Shown: positions 9,501-19,387 of the stretch, in pieces | How positions within the stretch are numbered: the stretch's first letter is position 1 | Layout: every line of letters begins with the position of its first letter | Assembly: GCA_963204965.1 (NCBI GenBank) | Contig: CAUJKA010000133.1 | Span: forward strand, 1 to 45,361 | DNA length: 45,361 bases | Direction: 5' to 3' | From: Planctomycetota bacterium | GTDB lineage: Bacteria > Planctomycetota > Planctomycetia > Pirellulales > Pirellulaceae | The notes under the pieces: model-generated | Seen by the model: the letters and a program-made list of their open reading frames with translations, nothing else | What the model was told of the DNA's origin: nothing | Database searches by the model: none | Translations under genes and position numbers: made by a program

Positions 9501-12500
9501 ACCTGCATACACAATCTGCTTTCCTTTGGCCTCCCAAAGCTCATTCTGGTTTGGCTTGCCTAACTTGCTACTTATCCAATTGGCAAGTGCTGGCCGACCG
9601 GATTGCGATGGGATTAGATGCCTAACCATCTCTTCATTGAGCGCTGACTCGTAATCTGTGCGAGAAGCTTTACGAAGCGCAGCTCGAAAGGGAATAAAAA
9701 CCGACTGCGCGAATGGCCGAAGAGCTTCGGTTCGTAGGCACTCTTGGAAGAGGAGAGTTTCGGGAGCAATGTTCGGAGCTGACTGCCCAGATTCATCAGT
9801 GACTTTCAGTCGCTTGGGCAACTCGGTTAACATCTCGTTGAAGGTCTTGGATACCTGGTCGACTTTAGCCTGCTTGACCCAAATCAATGCCTGCAGCAGT
9901 TTTGCGTTGTCAAGCTTTTCATCAACCAGCTTCGACGTTTTCTCTGCAAGTTCATCCAACTTGCCTGCTTCGGCCGCAGCGTTAACAAGCTCGACCAGAT
10001 TGCTTTGTAGACCAATGGAAGGCTCATCAACGACTGTATTTGGCGGCAGCAATTCGCGAGGTGGAATTGGGTAAGTAGTCGCTAAGCCGCTCGACAAGCG
10101 AAGCGTTTGTCGATTCTCTTTCGGCATCGACCATGTGAGCCACATGTTGTAGCGTTCAGCGGGAATGAGCTTGCGAGTGCTCTGCTTGGCCTGGAGCAAT
10201 AGGTTCGAGTCATTGACGGGCCCACCCCAACGACTATCAACCTCCAAATCTGCAGCCCGACCCCATAGGTCGATAGCATACTCAGGAATCCCAACCTTAA
10301 ACGCTTCGGAGGCAAAGCTCATCAGGTCATTGCGTTGAAGATACGAAGCGTAACCTTCGTTGCCAGCGTAGGCCGAATAGGTAGTCTGCTTTTTTGCCAA
10401 CTGGTTTTCAAACATCTGTTGAGCCGCCTGGGCATTCCCTTTGGCCACGTTGTAGGTCTGAATCTCGCGCTCGATCTTTCGAATCCAGTTTGGTGTCGAG
10501 CTCGATGAGCTTGACGAGCTAAATGGATCGTTGGGATCGCCAGCAGCTTGAGCCACTCGCGAACTCAAGCCGAGTACCGCGATTGCTTCATCTGCGAGAT
10601 CTGAATTCGCGAACGCTCGAAGTCCAACAATCAAGGCAGCCTGAATTGCGGGAGCCCCAGCGGCGCCCTGCTTGAGAGCAGCCAATTGAACAAGAAGCTC
10701 TTTTGCGGTTCCAAGGTCTTTCTTTTCGATGGCGATTAGAGTCAGCAGAGCTTTCTTGAACACATCATTGGCAGCATCCGTCTTGCGATCCTTGAGCGTC
10801 GTAGCAAGTTCGTCCAGCTTGTCTTTCTTGACGGCGATTTGGATCAACATTGTGCCCAGACAGTCTTGAGCGTTTGAACTGTTGATGGGGTTGAGGAACA
10901 AACGAATCTCCGAGGGACGATTCGCTGGTAAAACCACAGATTGAACTACATCGTAAAGTTGTCCTGAATCATCGGGCAGCTTGGACCAAAGCGTAAATAG
11001 ATCTTGAAGCGACTTGGAAACCTCCTGCTCGATCGGATCGGCACTCGTACCGCTCGACGAACGAATAATCCGACTAGGACCGTTCGTAGCCGTGGAAAGA
11101 TCTGGGTCAGGTACGGGGAAGCCACCTTGCAACGACTTGCTCAACGCAACTCCCGCTAAGTTCGACAAATTATGCTTAGCGGCCGACTTACAAATGTGCA
11201 TGGTCACGCGGAACTGAGAGATCGAAAGCGGCGCAATAAGACTTCCCTCTGCAGGTGCCTTTTTCGTCGTTGAGTTCGAAGCTGTTCCAGTTCCGGCCGT
11301 CGAGGCTGCGGCGGGCGTATTTCTATTGGCAGGCGCTGTAGCCGGAATTCGACCGGCGGGTGGCGGTACCAATGCTCCAGGCTGCCCAGCTCCCATTTGC
11401 CCAGCTCCCACCTGCCCAGCGGCATCATTCGCTGGAGGCTTGTTGGTGATTTTGGTAGCAATGTTCAGCGCCTCAGTCCACTTCTTCTCGGCTTCGTTCA
11501 GTTTTTCCAACTCGACAAGTACACTCGCCCATTCATTCAAAATTGCCAATTGCGCTGCGGCGCCCTGTTGGCGACTGGCAGCTTCCAACGCTCGCTCAGC
11601 AAGTTTGGCAGCAAGTTGACGCGATGTGTCGTCAGCAAGCTTTGGAGACTGAAGAGCCTTCTTGGCGGACAACCATAGATCAATGATCGGAAGTGCATCC
11701 TTTCGCTGTCGCGAAGTCAACTTTCTGCCTTCTTCGATTGGCTCGAATGTGGTTACCTGTAATAGCATGTCCGCATACTCCTTAAAGCTCTCAGGTGATA
11801 GCTCATCCCTAGAAACTTGCCATAGAATCGATAGCTGGAGAGCGACTCGGTCTTCCGGATTTGCAACAGCAAGTTCCTTGATTCGAGCAGAGATTAATTG
11901 TTGGATTTCAGAATTCTTAGCGATCTTGCTCAACATCTCAACAAGACCACTGTTGATGGTCTGAGTCGTGATGCTAGGCAAACTTGGTACCGAAACTAGG
12001 AGATCAAGTTTTGCTTTCGGATCATTGGGCAGCAGCGCTCCCACAACGTTGTTGGCATTCTCCGAATCGAGAGACTTCATTGCTGAGCCTATGGCATTTT
12101 CCACTTGGCGAGTGAAGCTATTGCCGCCTCCGTACCATGTGTCAGCATTGGTCAATGCTGCCTTATCCTCGGCCATCTTCCGAAGTACTTGAATCGCTTC
12201 GATGGACCCGCCAGCCTTTTGGAGTTTCTGGGCAATCCAGAGTTTGGTGCTGATTCGTTGATAGCTCTCGTACTGCGGATCGTTGTAGCCCGACACCGAT
12301 TCCGCGCGAGTAATCTGTTCGCGAAGCAGCTTGAGTGCCTGATCTTTCTTATCTGGCATCGATGAGTAAAGTTCAACGAGCCTACCCAGCGGTGTATAGT
12401 TCGGTTGGTTGTTGCCATCCTGTGAACTCAAGCTGACCGCTTTCTCCAAAAGCGTTGAAGCAAGTGTTTGAGTCGATTCCAATTCGGCCAATTCTTGTCC

Positions 12501-15500
12501 AATCAACCATAGTGTTGCAGAGGACATGCTGTCGACTTTGGCTTTGTCCGCTGAAAGACTCTCCAATCGCTTCAATCCGCTGACCGAATTTCCGGAGTTG
12601 ATTTCAAGTATTCCGACGAGCGCTTGTCCGCCATGCCAATCGGGATAACGATCAACTGTCGACTTCAAGCTATCTTCAAAGTCCTTCAGATAAGGCGTCG
12701 TCTTGAGCGCGTTGAGCATTTCGATAAACGTCGAGTTCGCCTTGCCGTTCTCGCCGTAAGAACGAATCGTGTCGATACCGAACCAAGGATTGCTTCGAAC
12801 AGTAGTGGCATTTGGAATGATCGACTGCTTCACCAGCTTGTAGATCTTCTCGTTCTTGAATACCTCGGGACGTTGAAATACGTTGGACAGGTATGACTGC
12901 ATGTCCGAGTTTTCAGTGAGTAATCGTTCGAGCAGCTTCACGGCGATATCGACGCTTTGAGGCTCGTTCAACATATTCGAGGCCAAATTGATTACGTAAT
13001 AAGGCTGACCAAACTTCCGAATGTCAACGGTAGCCATGGTCTCCAATAATTCCTTCCGACGCTTGGCTTGCTGAAATGCACGATCGACTTCATAGAACGA
13101 GTCGCTGATCCAGGAAGGATTGGTTTTAAGTATCGCCAAGTACTGATCGCAGGCCTCGCTGGCTTTGTTCCGTCTCATTAGGTTCACGGCGAGCTGCCAA
13201 CGGTAGATTGTCCCGTCCGGACGCAATTCAACGGCACGTTCGAGATACTTGCTTGCATCTTCCTGCTGATTAGTAGCGATGCTGAACTCGATCAATTGCT
13301 CCAATATCCTTACGGAATCGGGAGTGCGTTCGAACTGCTCTTTCAAAGTCGCTAGCGTGGTTTTGAGTGACCCGGACTGCGACAAGTATTGGATGGCAGC
13401 GTTACGGGACTGTGAATCGCTGCTGGAGTATCTCGCTGGATTGCGATTCGAGCGACTCGCGGCCAAAGAATACTGCGAGGTCGTTTTACGAAGCACTGTA
13501 TTGGCTACTTGTAACGCTTGCTCGGATTTGCCTTGGCCGCTGTAGAGGTTCATAAGCGTGACCTGTGAGTCAACCTGCCTGCCAGCCGATTTTTCGAAGC
13601 GAGCGAGAATTGCATCGGCCATTTCATTCAATCCCAGCCGCCGCATCTGCGCGACCAGTGACTGCTGTGTCTGCGAATCCATTCGTAGACCGAAGACTTT
13701 CTGAGCCGATTCACGCGATCGATCCATGTCACCGATGCGTTCTGCCAACTGCATGATCAGCATTTCGCGACGCAGGATCGTTTGTTGGTCCTTTCCAGCA
13801 ATGGTCTCCAAGACGGCCAACGCTTCATCGAATTCGTTTCGAGATTGATGCAAGCCAGCGAGTGTGAACTTGAAGCTTGGATCGGCAGAGAGTTGTTGAC
13901 CCAGCTTGGCCATCAGAACCATTGCATCATCATTCTCTTCCATCCACCATTGGACCGACGCTAGATACCAAGTCCAATAGATCGCCTCATTCGCATCGGC
14001 GCTCTCCAGCTTGGCCTTCAAGTACTTGGTCAAGTCTTGGGGAGTGTCATTTCGTTTGAGTGACTCGAAGGCCTGTCGAAGCATAGAAACCGTGTTGATG
14101 TCGATGTAGTTATTCAGCGATGGGAAAGACAACTGAGCCCGAGTCTGTGCTTCTTTGCTTCCATACATTGTGACTGAGTAAGGCGATCCACCGGTGGCGG
14201 AGGTTGCGGTGATGCCCCGCGCCTGAGCCGACTGAACTGCTATGCGATGTTTGGCCACTGCAATCGAAACAGGCAGCGTCTTATCCAATACCTGAAGTAT
14301 TGCTCCATTGTCTTCGTCGTCAGCTAATCGCGACATCCAGCGCTGAGCCAAATTGCTAATCGAAGTCGTTATCCCTGATGGCGCACTACTTGCTGGTGAT
14401 CGATTTCGGCCTGAGACAATGGGCGTTTCAGCGACCTGCTTAAGAGCTGCCGCTTGCCAACGATCGACAATTGGCATCAACTCGTCATATCGCTTTTCGG
14501 AGATAAAGAGGGTGATACACGTGATTAACTCAGCGGTTGTCTTCGAATCGGCGATTTGCTGCTGAATCAACTGATCAGCCTGTTCGTTCTTGCCTGCCAA
14601 TCGATATTCTTCGATCATCGTCGACAAGAATCCGCCCATGCCGCGAAAGACGCCGGGCAAGGCCTGGTATCCATTGCCCGTGTTGACATAGACTTGACCG
14701 TTTGTACCGTAAGCGACGTTTCCCGCATACAGTACGTTGTAGTCAATGTCCTTCTCTGCCGTGGTGAGTGCTTTGAAGCAAGTTTCGACAAGTTTCAGAT
14801 CCTCTTCGGAAAGCGGTGTGCGCTTCGGATTTGTATTCTGGGCATTGCGATTCTGATTGTTCAGCGAAGTATCTCGCAGCTTGAGACTTGAGAGAAAGAA
14901 CCGCTGCTCCTCTTTGCCACCAGTCTTGGCAAGTCGTTTGGTTACCTCATAAACACTTACAAAGTCGGACTTCAATTGCGAGACATATAGCCAATCGTAA
15001 ATCGCGTTTCGGGGCGCTGCATCCGCCTTCGCACGCTCGCGAACCTTTTCTACGGTTGAGAGAGTTTCTGGGGAAGTATCTCGTGCTACTTCTGTCGCTT
15101 CAGGTTTCGCTGTTGCAGAATCACGCAAGATCTTTTCAGATACCTCATCTTGCTCGAAGCGCATCATCCATCCCAGGGCTGCCATGCGCGCCGTACCATA
15201 GGCTTCAGGCATCCAAATGGGTTGAGCTTGCCCAGGAGCATAGTATCTGTTGTCTGGAGTCAGCCCTGTTGCCAGCGATACTTGTGATGCGAGGCTGGTC
15301 ATCGACAATGGCGTTTGATTTTGTGGCAAAGCCGTTTGAATCCCGCGGAGATTGTCCGATTTGGCCTTCGCCTGAGCCTGCTTCAGCTTTGCCGCTGAGG
15401 CTTGTCCCAGCGTTTCGAAGTTGAGCGTCATGGCCAACAGTCGCTCAAAGCGATTGATTGCTTCGTTGCGATTGTTCAGCTTACCCCAGCAAACACCTTG

Positions 15501-18359
15501 TCGGTAAAGCAGCTCCCAATCATCGCGCCGCTGTTCAAGTAAAGGCTCGATGACTTGAATTGCCGTGTCGTAATTGCCATTGGCAATCAGGGAATCGATC
15601 GAACGAAGCTGACGGACGAGATCCTCCTCGCGTTGAATCAATCGAGAATAGATCTCTTTAGCTTCGTCGTACATGCTGTTACGAACCAACATGCCCGCCA
15701 GAGGAGATTCGGTTTCATCGCCGGGCGCGATGCCAACCAATTGTCGCTGATAGTTGATCGCAGATTCCAGATCGCCATCGTTATCGCAGAGTTTAGAGAG
15801 CTGATTGAGTAGATTAGTATCGCGAGTGTTCTCGCTTAGCAGGCTTTCAAGCTCCTTCCGCGCCGCCGATAGATCTCCTAACGTCTGCCAAGCCTGTGCA
15901 ATACAGATCGTAAATTGACGGCGATTCTCTTCCTCTTGGCGACCGCGTTCCAGCCGCTCGAACAGTTTGTCGGTTTGATTGATCTGTTGATACAGAGGAG
16001 CGATTCGCTGCATCAACGAGGTTCGATCTTCGACCTCTTCCAACTTCTCAAATGCCCGCCAATAGACTTCGATCGACTCTTCAGCTCGCATTTGGTCTGC
16101 TAAAGCAGCAGCCAGAGCCGACATCAAGTGCGGCTCGTTAGGATTGATGCGCATTGCCTTGCGTAACGCCTGCAGACCCTCTTCGGCCTTGCCAAGTCGG
16201 AAACAGGTCTGCGCGTAGAATTCGTAGTTCTCGGTCTTGGACGGAGCCGCAATAATGAGTTTCTCCGCCGCAGCGAGCGCTTCAGCCGTGCGTCCCAACT
16301 GAGCCTCCAAGCGCGAGACGTTCATTAAGTGATCGCCTTGGCTACGACGATCAACTTCGGCGAGCTGGCGATTCAGGTTCGCTGCTCGACCATAATCACC
16401 CGAGCTTTCGGCAATGCGCGCAGATGTAGTCAAAGCTAGAACGCTCTTGGTGTCCAGCTTCAGAGCTTGGTCAATGGCATACGTTGCATCCGCCCATTTT
16501 CGGCCACTTTCTAGATAGCGAGCCGCTTGATACCACTGCTCGAACTTTGCTTGAGCTTCGTTCGCTCGCAGGTCGGCTAGCATTTTCTCAGCTAGATCTT
16601 CCAGAGTCTGATTCGCTTGTAGCACGCTGATCCGCTGGCGAATAATCTCCTCACGCTCATCTTCGTTGGCCGCGATTTGCACGGCTTTATCACACAACGA
16701 AAGAGCATCGTCGTATTTGTTAGCTTTGGTGTGATAGTCGGCCGCCTTGAGAAGTAGCGAAAAATCCTTGCCGTCCAGCTTTACTGCTTCCGCAATTTGC
16801 TCGCAGGCCTTGTCGCTGAAGCCAAAGCTGTTAAAGACCTCTGCTAGCCGAGCCAAGTTGGTCACATTGCGACGATCACCCGACGCGATTTCGTTCCAGA
16901 CCTTGAGCGCATCTTCGGATCGCTTTTGAATATGCAGGAATTCGCCAAGATACTCGCGATACTGTGGATCGTTCGGAGCCAGTTCAACTGCGCGACGATA
17001 AAGTTCCTCAGCTCGTTCGGGCAATTGATTCTGTCGACAAAGGTCGGCAACTTGTGAGACGGCTACTGCATCTTTGGTACTTGGATCGATCATCCGATTC
17101 CAAATAGCAAAAGCCTCGTCCCGACGTTGCGCTTCAGGAATCTCCCGATTGCGCATTACCATCTTGCCCCAATCACGAAGATAGTCCGGATTGGTAGGCG
17201 CTGCCTTGAGTAGTTCTGCATATTGCTTGCTCGCTTGATCGAAACGTTGTTCGCCGGCGAGCAAGTCGATATAAGTCTTCCGCAGATCTGCGCGAGACGG
17301 TGCCAGATTGAGTGCCTTCTCCAACCACTCGAGAGCCTCGGGGACTCGCGCGGCACCGGCTAGGAAGCGAGCTAAACGGCTCATGCCTTCAACATCCTCG
17401 CTGTTCTTTTCAAGCCAAGCTTGGTAGTACTTCACCAAGCCGTCTTGATCGCCTGAGCGAAGGAATACATCATCGATTCTTCGTCGAACATCGCGATACA
17501 ACCAGCTAGTCGGATTCAGTTCACCAAGAATCGATTCCAGCTTAGCAATCCCGTCAGGCTTCTTGCCAGATTTGATAGTGAGTTCAGCCGTAGCAACTTG
17601 AAAGACGACTCGGCGATAGTCATCGTCTACAAGCTCTGCCAATTTTTCGTAGCGTGGTAGTGCCTCGGCAATTTGATTCTCTTCTGCAAGCGTAACTGCA
17701 ATCTGTTCCAGTACGCGAGCATCGCTGGGGAACTGCTTCTCAAGTCGCTGCCAAACTTGCAAGGCCTCGGCGGTTCGTTGAGCACGTTGATGAACTCGGC
17801 CGAGCGTCTGATAGATCTCAAGTTGATCCGTTCGTTGCGGCTTTCGCTCGATCGCTCGCTCCATCGATTGAGCTGCGGCGAGCGAATCGCCTAAACGGAC
17901 CTGCGCTTGGCCTAGATAGAAACAAGCCATCGGATCTTGCGGTCGCAACTGTTCGGCTTTCTTGAACGCTTCGATGGCATCAGCGTCGCTACCGCGTTGT
18001 GATTCAAATAGTCCTACCAGCATCCACAGCGCGCCGTCGCCACCAGCTTGGTCGGCTCGTTGCTTTAACGAAGCGATAAACTTGTCCAGCGTTCCGAACT
18101 CGACGTGATGTCCGTAGACTCGATCCAAGGCTGTACCGCGTCGCGGATTCTTCTCCAGTACCGTTAAGAATCGCTCGGCGTTCTTGACTTGCTGTTGCTC
18201 TTCATCGGAGAGCTCCGCGATAGTCGATTGTTCAGATGCAGGAGTCGTCTGCTGAGCAGCTTGAGCCTTGCAGTGCGAATGAGAAATGGTCCACAACGCA
18301 AATATCTGAAGTGCCACAAAAGAAGCACTCGGAAGACTCAAACGAAAAGACAATCGCAT
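6558..18359 (-). CDS. Giant exported TPR protein with C-terminal sandwich modules (3933 aa)
   Basis: One uninterrupted frame of 3933 residues. The first 40 residues form a signal peptide (basic n-region, SFVALQIFALWTI core), so it acts outside the cytoplasm. About residues 40-1000 are tandem TPR and TPR-like helical repeats (pairs such as ALWMLVGLFESQRG..AIEAFKKAEQLRPQDPMACFYLGQAQ), and further helical repeats run to about 2300. A Gly/Pro/Ala/Thr-rich linker (about 2303-2377) and a run of eight serines (about 2613-2620) mark flexible joints. The C-terminus carries two related lectin/LamG-like beta-sandwich blocks, about 2957-3294 and 3599-3933, each with an NG(V/T)-type strand and a closing S/MSG-WP motif. 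From memory this resembles planctomycete-only DUF1581/DUF1583 proteins, which I cannot verify. The likely role is a scaffold or binding protein of the envelope. An upstream in-frame ATG at 18551 would bury the signal peptide, so the start at 18359 is preferred. Confidence 0.85.
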   Translation of the reverse strand: MRLSFRLSLPSASFVALQIFALWTISHSHCKAQAAQQTTPASEQSTIAELSDEEQQQVKNAERFLTVLEKNPRRGTALDRVYGHHVEFGTLDKFIASLKQRADQAGGDGALWMLVGLFESQRGSDADAIEAFKKAEQLRPQDPMACFYLGQAQVRLGDSLAAAQSMERAIERKPQRTDQLEIYQTLGRVHQRAQRTAEALQVWQRLEKQFPSDARVLEQIAVTLAEENQIAEALPRYEKLAELVDDDYRRVVFQVATAELTIKSGKKPDGIAKLESILGELNPTSWLYRDVRRRIDDVFLRSGDQDGLVKYYQAWLEKNSEDVEGMSRLARFLAGAARVPEALEWLEKALNLAPSRADLRKTYIDLLAGEQRFDQASKQYAELLKAAPTNPDYLRDWGKMVMRNREIPEAQRRDEAFAIWNRMIDPSTKDAVAVSQVADLCRQNQLPERAEELYRRAVELAPNDPQYREYLGEFLHIQKRSEDALKVWNEIASGDRRNVTNLARLAEVFNSFGFSDKACEQIAEAVKLDGKDFSLLLKAADYHTKANKYDDALSLCDKAVQIAANEDEREEIIRQRISVLQANQTLEDLAEKMLADLRANEAQAKFEQWYQAARYLESGRKWADATYAIDQALKLDTKSVLALTTSARIAESSGDYGRAANLNRQLAEVDRRSQGDHLMNVSRLEAQLGRTAEALAAAEKLIIAAPSKTENYEFYAQTCFRLGKAEEGLQALRKAMRINPNEPHLMSALAAALADQMRAEESIEVYWRAFEKLEEVEDRTSLMQRIAPLYQQINQTDKLFERLERGRQEEENRRQFTICIAQAWQTLGDLSAARKELESLLSENTRDTNLLNQLSKLCDNDGDLESAINYQRQLVGIAPGDETESPLAGMLVRNSMYDEAKEIYSRLIQREEDLVRQLRSIDSLIANGNYDTAIQVIEPLLEQRRDDWELLYRQGVCWGKLNNRNEAINRFERLLAMTLNFETLGQASAAKLKQAQAKAKSDNLRGIQTALPQNQTPLSMTSLASQVSLATGLTPDNRYYAPGQAQPIWMPEAYGTARMAALGWMMRFEQDEVSEKILRDSATAKPEATEVARDTSPETLSTVEKVRERAKADAAPRNAIYDWLYVSQLKSDFVSVYEVTKRLAKTGGKEEQRFFLSSLKLRDTSLNNQNRNAQNTNPKRTPLSEEDLKLVETCFKALTTAEKDIDYNVLYAGNVAYGTNGQVYVNTGNGYQALPGVFRGMGGFLSTMIEEYRLAGKNEQADQLIQQQIADSKTTAELITCITLFISEKRYDELMPIVDRWQAAALKQVAETPIVSGRNRSPASSAPSGITTSISNLAQRWMSRLADDEDNGAILQVLDKTLPVSIAVAKHRIAVQSAQARGITATSATGGSPYSVTMYGSKEAQTRAQLSFPSLNNYIDINTVSMLRQAFESLKRNDTPQDLTKYLKAKLESADANEAIYWTWYLASVQWWMEENDDAMVLMAKLGQQLSADPSFKFTLAGLHQSRNEFDEALAVLETIAGKDQQTILRREMLIMQLAERIGDMDRSRESAQKVFGLRMDSQTQQSLVAQMRRLGLNEMADAILARFEKSAGRQVDSQVTLMNLYSGQGKSEQALQVANTVLRKTTSQYSLAASRSNRNPARYSSSDSQSRNAAIQYLSQSGSLKTTLATLKEQFERTPDSVRILEQLIEFSIATNQQEDASKYLERAVELRPDGTIYRWQLAVNLMRRNKASEACDQYLAILKTNPSWISDSFYEVDRAFQQAKRRKELLETMATVDIRKFGQPYYVINLASNMLNEPQSVDIAVKLLERLLTENSDMQSYLSNVFQRPEVFKNEKIYKLVKQSIIPNATTVRSNPWFGIDTIRSYGENGKANSTFIEMLNALKTTPYLKDFEDSLKSTVDRYPDWHGGQALVGILEINSGNSVSGLKRLESLSADKAKVDSMSSATLWLIGQELAELESTQTLASTLLEKAVSLSSQDGNNQPNYTPLGRLVELYSSMPDKKDQALKLLREQITRAESVSGYNDPQYESYQRISTKLWIAQKLQKAGGSIEAIQVLRKMAEDKAALTNADTWYGGGNSFTRQVENAIGSAMKSLDSENANNVVGALLPNDPKAKLDLLVSVPSLPSITTQTINSGLVEMLSKIAKNSEIQQLISARIKELAVANPEDRVALQLSILWQVSRDELSPESFKEYADMLLQVTTFEPIEEGRKLTSRQRKDALPIIDLWLSAKKALQSPKLADDTSRQLAAKLAERALEAASRQQGAAAQLAILNEWASVLVELEKLNEAEKKWTEALNIATKITNKPPANDAAGQVGAGQMGAGQPGALVPPPAGRIPATAPANRNTPAAASTAGTGTASNSTTKKAPAEGSLIAPLSISQFRVTMHICKSAAKHNLSNLAGVALSKSLQGGFPVPDPDLSTATNGPSRIIRSSSGTSADPIEQEVSKSLQDLFTLWSKLPDDSGQLYDVVQSVVLPANRPSEIRLFLNPINSSNAQDCLGTMLIQIAVKKDKLDELATTLKDRKTDAANDVFKKALLTLIAIEKKDLGTAKELLVQLAALKQGAAGAPAIQAALIVGLRAFANSDLADEAIAVLGLSSRVAQAAGDPNDPFSSSSSSSSTPNWIRKIEREIQTYNVAKGNAQAAQQMFENQLAKKQTTYSAYAGNEGYASYLQRNDLMSFASEAFKVGIPEYAIDLWGRAADLEVDSRWGGPVNDSNLLLQAKQSTRKLIPAERYNMWLTWSMPKENRQTLRLSSGLATTYPIPPRELLPPNTVVDEPSIGLQSNLVELVNAAAEAGKLDELAEKTSKLVDEKLDNAKLLQALIWVKQAKVDQVSKTFNEMLTELPKRLKVTDESGQSAPNIAPETLLFQECLRTEALRPFAQSVFIPFRAALRKASRTDYESALNEEMVRHLIPSQSGRPALANWISSKLGKPNQNELWEAKGKQIVYAGGSEPASTKVWQYPLDGDFKISFEVGRTNVGVGAGGFGGLWLDLDSGRLVSSSGHDFVVRRMQSLQGSGTARVAIELAAGQIRYLVDGREVYQEKYSGTYPWLSIAAERNQTLSWQNFSVEGAPLIPREVSLLKGDAMDGWNCQFMNGSQPRKRLMNEKAANENDEISYYQNEEPTDYDWQAKNDVLVGTAKPASSDSSASSWIYYQRAVRDGESIRYQYFYKAFGTVAHPALGRLAFLLAPEGVKTRFIFDSEATSKRFGLEPDNLKFELQYQKNGGSLPLKSNEWNDVELKLVGSNVQIILNGTLVFERPVDESASTVFGFYRQKQQDSMVRNIRMSGNWPEKFEPAMINQVYEMSGDSSDAYAKAMAIVTNDETIRVNAGQIAREARQLPPEQALEMLKAWVIPSETNRLRLYFSVRDGLSGDQPAPTANPPLLGRSWLQLDCPAVELVRVAQKLGKTEQISKLIEQRAAGQPELTASAKALQTLLAIESKQDSVAEQLLKSLQESIDAGSSETGATAVAESNVGSVADPLPTYTACFVAALGSSQNATVRPQALAIAEKLQKLERDENRQSGNRQLGRVIGGLLGDLRLLNQVGDGNKPVQPLKQWTAVDLRQGDAMVRDSRASTWLGTNGKVQHYPAESFSQLYFQSPLRGKFEITADRTTWGYKEVSIGYGMHAAEPNHDQQNVKVMTLMRSSNLSGSPLDVPDFKAKDVSNFKIQVDGNTVTTWTNGVQVYQHIFPSPPDPWVVLQSHDVSFEGRIENLRITGQPEIPERLDLIGVGVSHGWRADFYGEVIGFNDNAQWQFQGDKLTGSAKTNIHSAEDLESFIRYQRPMLEDGVVEYEFWYSVGKAEVHPTIAGDALIVRDGKPLEVHRLTNLSSQTENLLPDNRQSVEGAQTPTLKGDSWNQMRMELKGDELTIQVNGVSIATLPVKVPANQRHFGLFHYSNTEAQVRKLSYSGQWPKTLPTLQEQELAAGN

Positions 18360-18365
18360 CAGAAA

Positions 18366-18372
18366 CTCCTCC
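18366..18372 (-). promoter_or_regulatory. Strong ribosome-binding site of the giant gene
   Basis: On the minus strand GGAGGAG ends six bases before the ATG at 18359. This near-perfect Shine-Dalgarno sequence fixes the start of the giant gene at the signal peptide instead of the in-frame ATG 192 bases upstream. Confidence 0.8.
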
Positions 18373-18866
18373 GCTATCGGGCTCGAATTCGAGAGACTTT
18401 GCAGCCCGAGCGATCGGTCAGTCGTTTCAATGTGGGCTGACAGCAACCTCGGGCACTGTATAAGATAACGACTACGGCCGTGGCTTGCATGAAAAATCTG
18501 TAAACCTTGCAGGTGAATCAAAAGGAACGGGGGGCTCGTTGCACCGTTCAAGCGATTGACGTTGAGTCTGGTTTTTCAGCGGGCACAACTCCGAAGTAAA
18601 CCAATTTGATCTGCCACGATTGACACAACAGAATAATGGCGTAGATCAGTTTGTTGTTAACCAATCAGTGGTGTATCATTTGCATTAACAATTTGGCTAG
18701 TTTCGCCCAGGAAACTCCAATTGTTTCGGTGATCCGAAGAGCCTCAGCCTTCCATCGAAACCTACGGCTGAAGCTAGACGTTCACGGATCATCGGAACGA
18801 CGACAGTCGAGTTAGCTTCCGTTGAGAAAAATCGATCGAAATAGTACCACAGAGAATACAGATTCG
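18373..18866. other. Divergent intergenic region without a visible gene
   Basis: About 490 bases between the giant gene and the divergent zinc-ribbon gene. It should hold both promoters. I see no convincing -35/-10 pair, no RNA gene and no long repeat. TTGACA occurs on the plus strand near 18620, but its downstream -10 is poor. Open frames here overlap known genes or lack a start signal. Confidence 0.5.
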
Positions 18867-19352
18867 ATGCTTCCTGAGTGCCCACATTGTTTTGCCCGCG
18901 TGATTCCGAGACCGGACCGTTCCTGTCCGAATTGTTCAGAACAGCTTGATCAGCCGAATGGTCTTGGCTTGGTTTCCGTTTGGATCCGACCAACGACTGT
19001 ATTGCCTGATATATGTCATCGATGTGGAGTGCCCACGTCCCGCCGAGAGGATGTTGTTGAATGGACACGGCAGGAAGTTTACGTCGAAGACCAAGACTTT
19101 GCGTCGCGCTACATTCTATTTTCCGTCATGTGGTTGATTCTTCCATTTACAATTTTGCTTGGCAGATTCTCTGGCGTTAGTAATGTTGACAAACAACATC
19201 TTATCAGTGTACCGACCTGTAAACCCTGCTCATCCAAACAGACAGTGGTTTTGGAGGTGAAGCCAGAATTTCAGAGATCGATGAGAATTGTCGTTGCACA
19301 GAAGTTTGCGCAGTTGATGACAGATAGGTCCCAAGGCGAATCGATTGGTTAG
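18867..19352 (+). CDS. Zinc-ribbon membrane protein, function unknown
   Basis: 161 residues from the ATG at 18867; a TTG 15 codons upstream is the alternative start. The N-terminus is a CPHC-x11-CPNC zinc ribbon, followed by a second Cys pair (CHRC) about 30 residues later and a third (CKPC) near residue 120. Between these is one hydrophobic stretch (about YILFSVMWLILPFTILLG) long enough to cross the membrane once or dip into it. The arrangement of metal-binding knuckles around a membrane segment suggests a small regulatory or assembly factor, but I do not recognise the family. It is followed by a REP repeat and then the SRPBCC gene on the same strand. Confidence 0.65.
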   Translation: MLPECPHCFARVIPRPDRSCPNCSEQLDQPNGLGLVSVWIRPTTVLPDICHRCGVPTSRREDVVEWTRQEVYVEDQDFASRYILFSVMWLILPFTILLGRFSGVSNVDKQHLISVPTCKPCSSKQTVVLEVKPEFQRSMRIVVAQKFAQLMTDRSQGESIG

Positions 19353-19387
19353 AATGAGCAGCGCATAAACCATCGCAGTCCTACTCT

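Noticed and set aside
11385..11425. Short tandem repeats (AGCTCCCAYYTGCCC) that could hint at a CRISPR-like array
   Set aside because: They encode the Gly/Ala/Gln linker of the giant protein in frame, with no spacers.
18697..19068. Minus-strand open frame of 123 codons
   Set aside because: It is antisense to the zinc-ribbon gene, whose CxxC motifs are clear; no ribosome-binding site is seen.
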